From Liolophura sinensis (lineage: Eukaryota > Mollusca > Polyplacophora > Chitonida > Chitonidae), in the NCBI RefSeq assembly GCF_032854445.1, contig NC_088302.1, positions 48,762,046 to 48,826,045 on the forward strand: a stretch of 64,000 bases of DNA, in the 5' to 3' direction. Numbering within the stretch: the stretch's first letter is position 1; each line of letters opens with the position of its first letter. A model generated the notes under the pieces. The model made no database searches and was not told the origin of the DNA. It was given only the letters and a program-made list of their open reading frames with translations. A program made the position numbers and the translations under genes. Shown piece by piece: positions 57,921 through 64,000 of this stretch.

Positions 57921-60900
57921 GGAAAAGTGTGGGTTACAGGATTATTTGGACCAGTTCTGTTTACATCATGTGGGTCAATTTTTGGACCATTTACCAAGAG
58001 ACAGGGCGATGTTTTAATTTACAGACAAAGCGTCATCTAGTTTAATATTATAATACATTAAAATAAATTTATAAATTTAAATTAAAGTTACAATAAATAA
58101 TAAAAGTCGTCTGGACTGTGCCATGAGAAAACGGCTAAGAAATTAGTCTAAGTGGATTGTAGAAATATTTGCATTTATAAGGCGAAATTACGGGTGCAAT
58201 TATAAAACAAACGGAAGAAAAATAAGCTTTGAGGTCTTCAAACGAAGAAAAGGAGGCGTAGATTCCTGTCCTCTGAAAAATACCATTTCAGTGCTGCCAA
58301 AGTAAAAATGCAAACTGAGTAATTCTCTGTCGATGTGCATTTTATACATGTATAATCTCATCTTGGTTGTGTAGACGTGGTCTGTAATTTGGTGATTGGG
58401 GTGACCCTGAAATTATGTGGCATCATGTTACAAACTCTTATAGGAATGGAAATACTCAGTAAAACAATTTCCAGTTTTGAACAGTTAACGTCCCAGCCTC
58501 AGCTTTAAATATGAGCTTAAATAGTGCAAAAAGGCTTCGCAAAGTCTCATAATAGATCACAGTTTGTACTTTAGGACATCAGCAAGTGCTGTGCATATAT
58601 ATATATATATATTCCGCAGAACTTAGTTAGCCGTTTAGGGCAAAATCCTCACCTCATCCGCTCTTGTCTTATGGTATCCTGTACATTGGCACGGCACGAC
58701 AAATATTTATCAAGATGGAAAGACCGGTGCAATTCAAGATTTCATGAAAAAAATTGTTTCAACCTAAATGGAAAATAAAATGTTTTGGACCCACCTACCT
58801 ATGTACTAAATAGTAGAGGTCCTGCAAGATACGGACGAAAAAACAAATGTTCTCTGAATACTGATGTCCCGAAGCCCTTCATCATTGCAGATTTACCCCC
58901 CTCTGCAAGCATGCTAAAACAGTCATGGCCGTGTGCTATAAAATGAAAGGGAGTTAAATCCCTACCATCGAACGTATGGAAAATCTCTCTAAACCTTCAT
59001 TTGATCCAGCAACTACGGATAGTTGTCAGAAACATATTTTTCTCAACAAGTTGTTCTGGTGAGTCAGCGCCATTAATATGCTAGTAAAAAATATTCCCTA
59101 AAATCTCAGGTGGAAGCTTGGATTCGTAATGTGTCTAAACACACACTATACCTTGTTTCCTTTAAATTGTCGCCCATATTCAGTATTATGTATATTCATT
59201 CTTAAATCAGTAACACCACAAGTTCTGCACATCCACTTGTTGGACGTCCATATCATTGCAAAGAAAAGGCAGTTGTAACATTATTCTTATTCATAATGTT
59301 AAACCTGGTAAGCATATTTTCTACACTATGAACTCATTATCATGACGTTATAATTATTCAAAACCCGGTGGCTTGTCGGATAATTGGCGTGGGAATAAAC
59401 TGTTTTACAGTATTCATCCAAAAAGCAATCGTTTCATTTTAACAAAAAGTGTGAGTGATGCTAGAATGTATTCTGTTATTATAAAAAATACTGTGTCAAA
59501 CTAATATTAAAAAAAATATCCCATTAGTCTAATACACTCTTTATGTTAAACTAATAGAAGTAAGTGCTGTAGTGAAAGGAATAATCTGTTGCATTAACAT
59601 AATACATTTCAGCATCACTCAGACAACAGAATTTCTGTTAAATTGATCAGATTTTTTTTATAGTAGCAGCACCCCATGCGGTTAGAACCAACTTAACGTA
59701 GTAGCTTGAACAACTGTCTGACTATATTGGGTGTTTTAATAACAGAAATAATTTCTTAATTCCGAAATCTAAAGCCCTACTGCCAGGAGATCATTTATCT
59801 ATAAGAGATAAGAAAATTACCTTCCAGGCTATATCTTGCTAAAAACAGGGTTTGGTGTAGAGTCAGTCACAATGTAGGGACCTGGGACCCAGTCAACAAA
59901 GCCGTCGTAACGCTGTCTCAAGCTTCAGTGAATCTCTTTCTCTTCACTGTATGTTGTCATGGAAACTGCTTGGAACGGTCTCTTTGTGTAACATTATCCA
60001 CAAAAGCCACCTGGTTTAAAAAATTATGACGTCACCCGAAGCGATGGTGTTTTTGTTGTAGAAAATCACCTTATATTTTAACATCATGAACTACAAAAAT
60101 AAATATTCTCACTAAATATTCCTTACAAGAATATGGGCATCCAGCATATCACTGTGTAAACCTTGTGGTGTGGTTTGTATAGGCGTGACTCATAGAAACA
60201 GACTATGGTGAGACAGTTAATCGACCTGTTCTTGTCATATAGGAATTTCTTGTGACTGTAACAGGATACTGCGCCCGTCCTTCTTAATAGGTTTTGCCCT
60301 AGCACCATAGACTCCGTTTTCAAGCTGATGTGACTGCAAGCGTGCAATGGATTTAAAACATAAAGACATAAAAAAGCGGGCACCAGAAGCATAGTCTGAC
60401 ACCATGTTATACTCAACAATATTAGGAGATAGGGTTTTATTTTAACTGCCTTCGTAAATGCATAAATAGCAGCACTTTACACGCTCTCTATCACCATCGC
60501 TTGCGCAAGGCTAGGTAAAAGCAATGCAATGGTGTTAGCTGCAGTTTGTAAGACGTCATTGTTCACTAAATACTTTTCTCTGTCGTAAAATATAGCTACG
60601 TGGCATGACTATGCACAAATTTATTATACAATGTAGAGGGAGGCCTTATCTAATCATACTATTCACAGCTGTAGTGCAACACATTCCATAGTTTCACACT
60701 GACATTCGCACGGTGGGATTATAACAACTAGTACTAGTATTTCTCGATTATTGCTACACGTTAATAAAGTCTGGACTGTGGTGTTTTAGTGAGTATCTTT
60801 AACATGTTTCCCTCACGCTTTGGTCGCAGGAACTGCTAAGCATGTAAACCTATACGGCTATATTTCACTTTTGTCCACAGCTGAAAGATTATCAAATTTT

Positions 60901-61229
60901 CTTTCACTGTGGTGCAGGAGAAGGAAAATCGACAACGATGAAAACAAATGGAGCGTTAGTTTCATTCCTAAGACTTTCACTACGTCTGGAACTTACCCAT
61001 GCAGGATTCTTCGTTGGGACTGTTTTGTTTGGGAAAGCAAGATGGCTGCGTTAATTGTTTGGATCGCCAATCAAATGGATACAATGAAATCGATCCTATT
61101 TAGGAGGTAGAATACCCCTGTGAAAAAGAGTCGGTTTGCAGTTTACATGTACGTTTTAAGTGAAATCGATTTAATCTGACACGCCAAACTTTATTTAGAT
61201 CCGCAGGTAGCAGGCTAAACTTTGACGAG
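57921..61229. other. Region upstream of fucosyltransferase gene 3
   Basis: Matches copy A at 20453-21445 and 23262-24689. The empty target site of the copy A transposon is at 58761-58771. About 1.1 kb at 59770-60870 has no counterpart in A. No gene recognised. Confidence 0.45.
60573..60702. repeat. 130-bp direct repeat, first copy
   Basis: Begins TTTCTCTGTCG and ends TTTCACACTGA. A second copy at 61671-61799 with a few differences sits inside the GTAAGA minisatellite. Neither copy is in segmental copy A. Confidence 0.85.
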
Positions 61230-61256
61230 ATGTGGCGAGGAAGCATTGAGACAACA

Positions 61257-61317
61257 ATGGTCTCCAAGACACAAAGATATAGTTGGTGCTTGATGTTTCT
61301 GTTCTTTTGCACGACAG
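61257..61317 (+). CDS. Exon 1 of a third fucosyltransferase gene (partial gene)
   Basis: Reads MVSKTQRYSWCLMFLFFCTT plus one base, with donor GTAAGA at 61318, phase 1, in the same context as the gene 2 exon at 24717. The upstream in-frame ATG is also conserved (61230). The four replacement differences and one silent difference from gene 2 keep the frame, basic tail and hydrophobic anchor. The catalytic exon is not in the window and is predicted to the right. If it were missing, this would be a duplicated orphan exon. Confidence 0.6.
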
Positions 61318-61670
61318 GTAAGACACAATTTTACGACACAAGTGCACTACTAATCCGTATCGCCCCCACTTCATTAATAGGCAGATGAGGCACAGACATG
61401 TACGACAGGCACATTGTTTACTATTTTATCTTAGTGGTTTTGTCACTTTGTCATTCGGAGCCAGAGTGCCACTTTCATGCATAGTTTTACTTGAAGTTCG
61501 TTGTCCAAAGATCACAAACATCCAGGGTGTCCAGCTTCATAGATAGAAATCTACCGGTGCATCACACATGGAAGAATTAATCATTTAATTATAAACAGTT
61601 GCATCTTTTATACATATATTTATGTTGCCTATGTAACCGTTTTACGCCGCTTTACTCGACAGGTAAAAGG

Positions 61671-61799
61671 CTTTCTCTGTCGAAAAATATAGCTACGTGG
61701 CATGACTATGCACAAATTTATTATACAATGTAAAGGGAGGCCTTATCTAGTCATACTATTCACAGCTGTAGTGCAACACATTCCATAGTTTCACACTGA
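61671..61799. repeat. 130-bp direct repeat, second copy
   Basis: A near-identical copy of 60573-60702, inserted after the first unit of the intron array (CGACAGGTAAAAGG). It was transposed about 1.1 kb downstream by an unknown mechanism; no target duplication was identified. Confidence 0.85.
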
Positions 61800-61804
61800 A
61801 TGCA

Positions 61805-64000
61805 CACCTTATGTATCTGCTATGTCGTGTATCTGTTATGTCCGCCTTTACGCAGCAGGTAAGACAGAGGTGTATAGCAGGTGTGTATGTTATGGCCATC
61901 TTTATATGGCAGGTATCACACAGCTGTACAGCAGGTGTATCTGTTATGCCCGTCTTTGCACGGCAGGTAAAACACAGGTGTATAGCAGGTGTATCTGTTA
62001 GGTCCGTCAGTACACGGCAGGTAAGACACAGGTGTATAGCAGGTGTATCTGTTATGTTTCATTCTACACGGCAGGTAAGAAACACCTGTATAGCAGGTGT
62101 ATCTGTTATGTTTGATTTTACACGGCAGGTAAGAAACACCTGTATAGGAGGTGTTTCTGTTATGCCTATCTTTACACGGCAGGAAAGACATACGTGTGTA
62201 GCAGTTATGACTGTTTTGCCCATCTTTACACGCCAGGTAAGACACAGGTGTTTAGCAGGTGTATCTGTTATGCCCGTCTCTACACAGCAGGTAAGACACT
62301 GGTGTATAGCAGGTGTATCTCTTATCCCTTCTTTCCACTTTAGATAAGACACAGGTGTATAGCAAGTGTGTCTGTAATGGTCGTCTTTACACGGCAGGTA
62401 AGCAGGTATATTTGTTATACCCATCAAAACAAGGCAGTTTAGACAAAGGTGTAAAACAGGTGTATCTGTTATGGCCATCATTACACTGCAGGTGAGACAC
62501 AGGTGTATAGCAGGTGTTTCTGTTATGGTTGTCTTTACACGATTGTACGATACGGGTGTCTTTACACGACTTGTAGGACACAGGTGTATCTGTTATGCCC
62601 GTCTTTACACAACATGTAAGACATAGGTGTGTAGCAAGTTTTTCTGTTATGCCCGTCCTTACACGGAAGGTAAGACATGGGGGTATAGCATGTGTGTCTG
62701 TTTTGCCCGTCTTTGAACAGCAGGTAAGACACAGGTGTAAAGCAGGTGTATCTGTTATGCCCATCTTTACATGGCAGATAAGAGATAGGTGTATAGCAGG
62801 TGTGCCTGTTATGCATGTCTGTACACGGCAGGTAAGACATAGGTGTATAGCAGGTGTGTCATAGATGCCGGTCTTTACACGGCAGGTAAGATATACGTGT
62901 ATAGCAGACATACGTGTTATGCCTGCCTTTACACGGTAGGAAAGGCACAAGTGTAAGACAGGTGTATCTGTTATGCTCATCTGTACACGGCAGGTGAGAC
63001 ACAGGTGTGTCGCAGGTATTTCTATTAAGCCTGTCTTTACGCGACAGGTAGGACATAGGTGTATAGCAGATGTATCTGTTATGGTTGTCTTTACATTAAA
63101 AGTACAACACTTTTGTTTTTACACAACAGGTAAGACATAGGTGTACTTTCAGTGTATCTGCTATTATTGTCTTTGCACTACAGGTGAGAAACAATATACA
63201 GGTGTATATATTCTGGGTGCCTCTACATGACAGGAAAGGCACAGGCGTATCACTTATGAGTGTGCTTACGCGACAGGTAAGACACAGGTGTACAGCAGGT
63301 GTATATATTCTGGATGTCTCTACACAACAGGAAAGAATCAGGCGTATCACTTATGAGTGTCTTTACACGACAGGTAAAACGCTGGCGTATCACTTCTGTT
63401 TGTCTTTACGCGACAATTAAGACACAGGGGAATCACTTATGAATGTCTTTACACGACAGGTAAGACGGTTGTGTGTCAGTAATGAATGTCTTTACCTGAG
63501 AGATAAGACACAGGTGAATCACTTCTAAATGTCTTTACACGACAGGAAAGACAGTGGTGTATCACTTTTGAATGTATTTACATGACAGGTAAGACACAGG
63601 TGTATCACATATAAATGCCTTTACACGACAGGTAAGCCGGATGTGTATCAGTAATGAATGTCTTTACCTGACACGTAAGACACATGTGTATCACTTAGAA
63701 ATATCTTTACACGACAGGTAAGACGTTGGTGCATCACTTATAAATGTCTTTACACAACGCGTAAGACACAGGTGTATCACTTATGACTGCCTTTACACGA
63801 CATGTAAGACGCTGCTGTGTCACTTATGAATGTCTTTACACGACAGGTAAAACGCTTGTGTATCACTTATGAATGTCTTTACACGACAGGTAAGACACAG
63901 GTGTATCACTTATAAATGTCTCTACACGACAAATAAGTCGCTGGTGTATTACTTATGAGTGTCTTTACACGACAGGTAAGGCACAGGTATATTACCTTTT
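61805..64000. repeat. Splice-donor-like minisatellite in intron 1 of gene 3 (copy B)
   Basis: About 40 units reaching the window end. To about 63.1 kb the units are near 50-60 bp (CTTTACACGGCAGGTAAGAC, then ACAGGTGTATAGCAGG). After that they are near 43 bp (CTTTACACGACAGGTAAGAC, then ACAGGTGTATCACTTATGAA). I count 18 exact CAGGTAAG motifs. The 18-mer CACGACAGGTAAGACACA in the second type equals the exon 1 donor junction of gene 3. Confidence 0.9.

Larger units (their letters stand above)
48300..64000. repeat. Segmental duplication, copy B
   Basis: Same order and orientation as copy A (see 4840-26405), continuing past the window end. B-specific material is the SINE at 50974, the solo LTR at 51371, the SINE stub at 54815, a nested palindrome at 54960, about 1.1 kb at 59770-60870 and the expanded arrays at 57688 and 61805. 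It lacks the LTR retrotransposon, the 1.8-kb TIR transposon and the 5.85-8.64 kb block of A. Confidence 0.85.

Noticed and set aside
61811..63420. Overlapping open frames on both strands in the intron array, including Cys-rich repeats
   Set aside because: They are repeat translations open in several frames; the array sits in a predicted intron. The cysteine pattern follows from the DNA unit.

Overview
The window is animal nuclear DNA, AT-rich and intron-bearing, and most likely comes from a mollusc or a close lophotrochozoan. The main pointer is a tRNA-headed SINE (box A TGGCTCAGTTGG, box B GTTCAAGTCC, tail of ATTT/AAAT units) present in about a dozen copies. It looks like the V-SINE family described from molluscs (RUDI-type); that family name is from memory. 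Host genes are few, and most of the window is duplicated, repeat-rich intergenic or intronic DNA.

The host gene content is a tandem family of GT11 alpha-1,2-fucosyltransferases, all on +. Gene 1 (2315-4036) has two exons and a 285-bp intron. Gene 2 has a short anchor exon at 24717-24777, a 3.2-kb intron and a terminal exon at 27969-29167. A third anchor exon lies at 61257-61317, and its catalytic exon must lie beyond the right edge. All three exon 1 donors are phase 1, and both visible acceptors match that phase. In each case splicing gives a short cytoplasmic tail followed by a signal anchor, as expected for a type II Golgi glycosyltransferase. The catalytic halves of genes 1 and 2 are almost identical while their front halves are diverged, which suggests gene conversion.

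A direct segmental duplication dominates the layout: copy A at about 4.84-26.4 kb and copy B at about 48.3 kb to the window end. Comparing the copies gives empty sites for several mobile elements: a 1.8-kb TIR transposon (A only), two SINEs and a 760-bp solo LTR (B only), and a SINE (A only). Copy A also carries a Ty3/gypsy-type element (9121-12988) with near-identical LTRs, a tRNA-Pro-like primer site and an integrase-before-RNase H order.

The most unusual feature is in intron 1 of genes 2 and 3. A minisatellite of 44-60 bp units repeats a string, CACGACAGGTAAGACACA, that is also the exon 1/intron 1 splice junction of gene 3. The intron therefore holds dozens of potential decoy or recursive 5' splice sites.

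From 29.5 to 48 kb there is mostly non-coding DNA with LINE RNase H remnants on both strands, a 40-bp minisatellite (22 units), and a heavily decayed minus-strand gene of an uncharacterised multi-copy animal family. No rRNA, functional tRNA gene or CRISPR array was seen.
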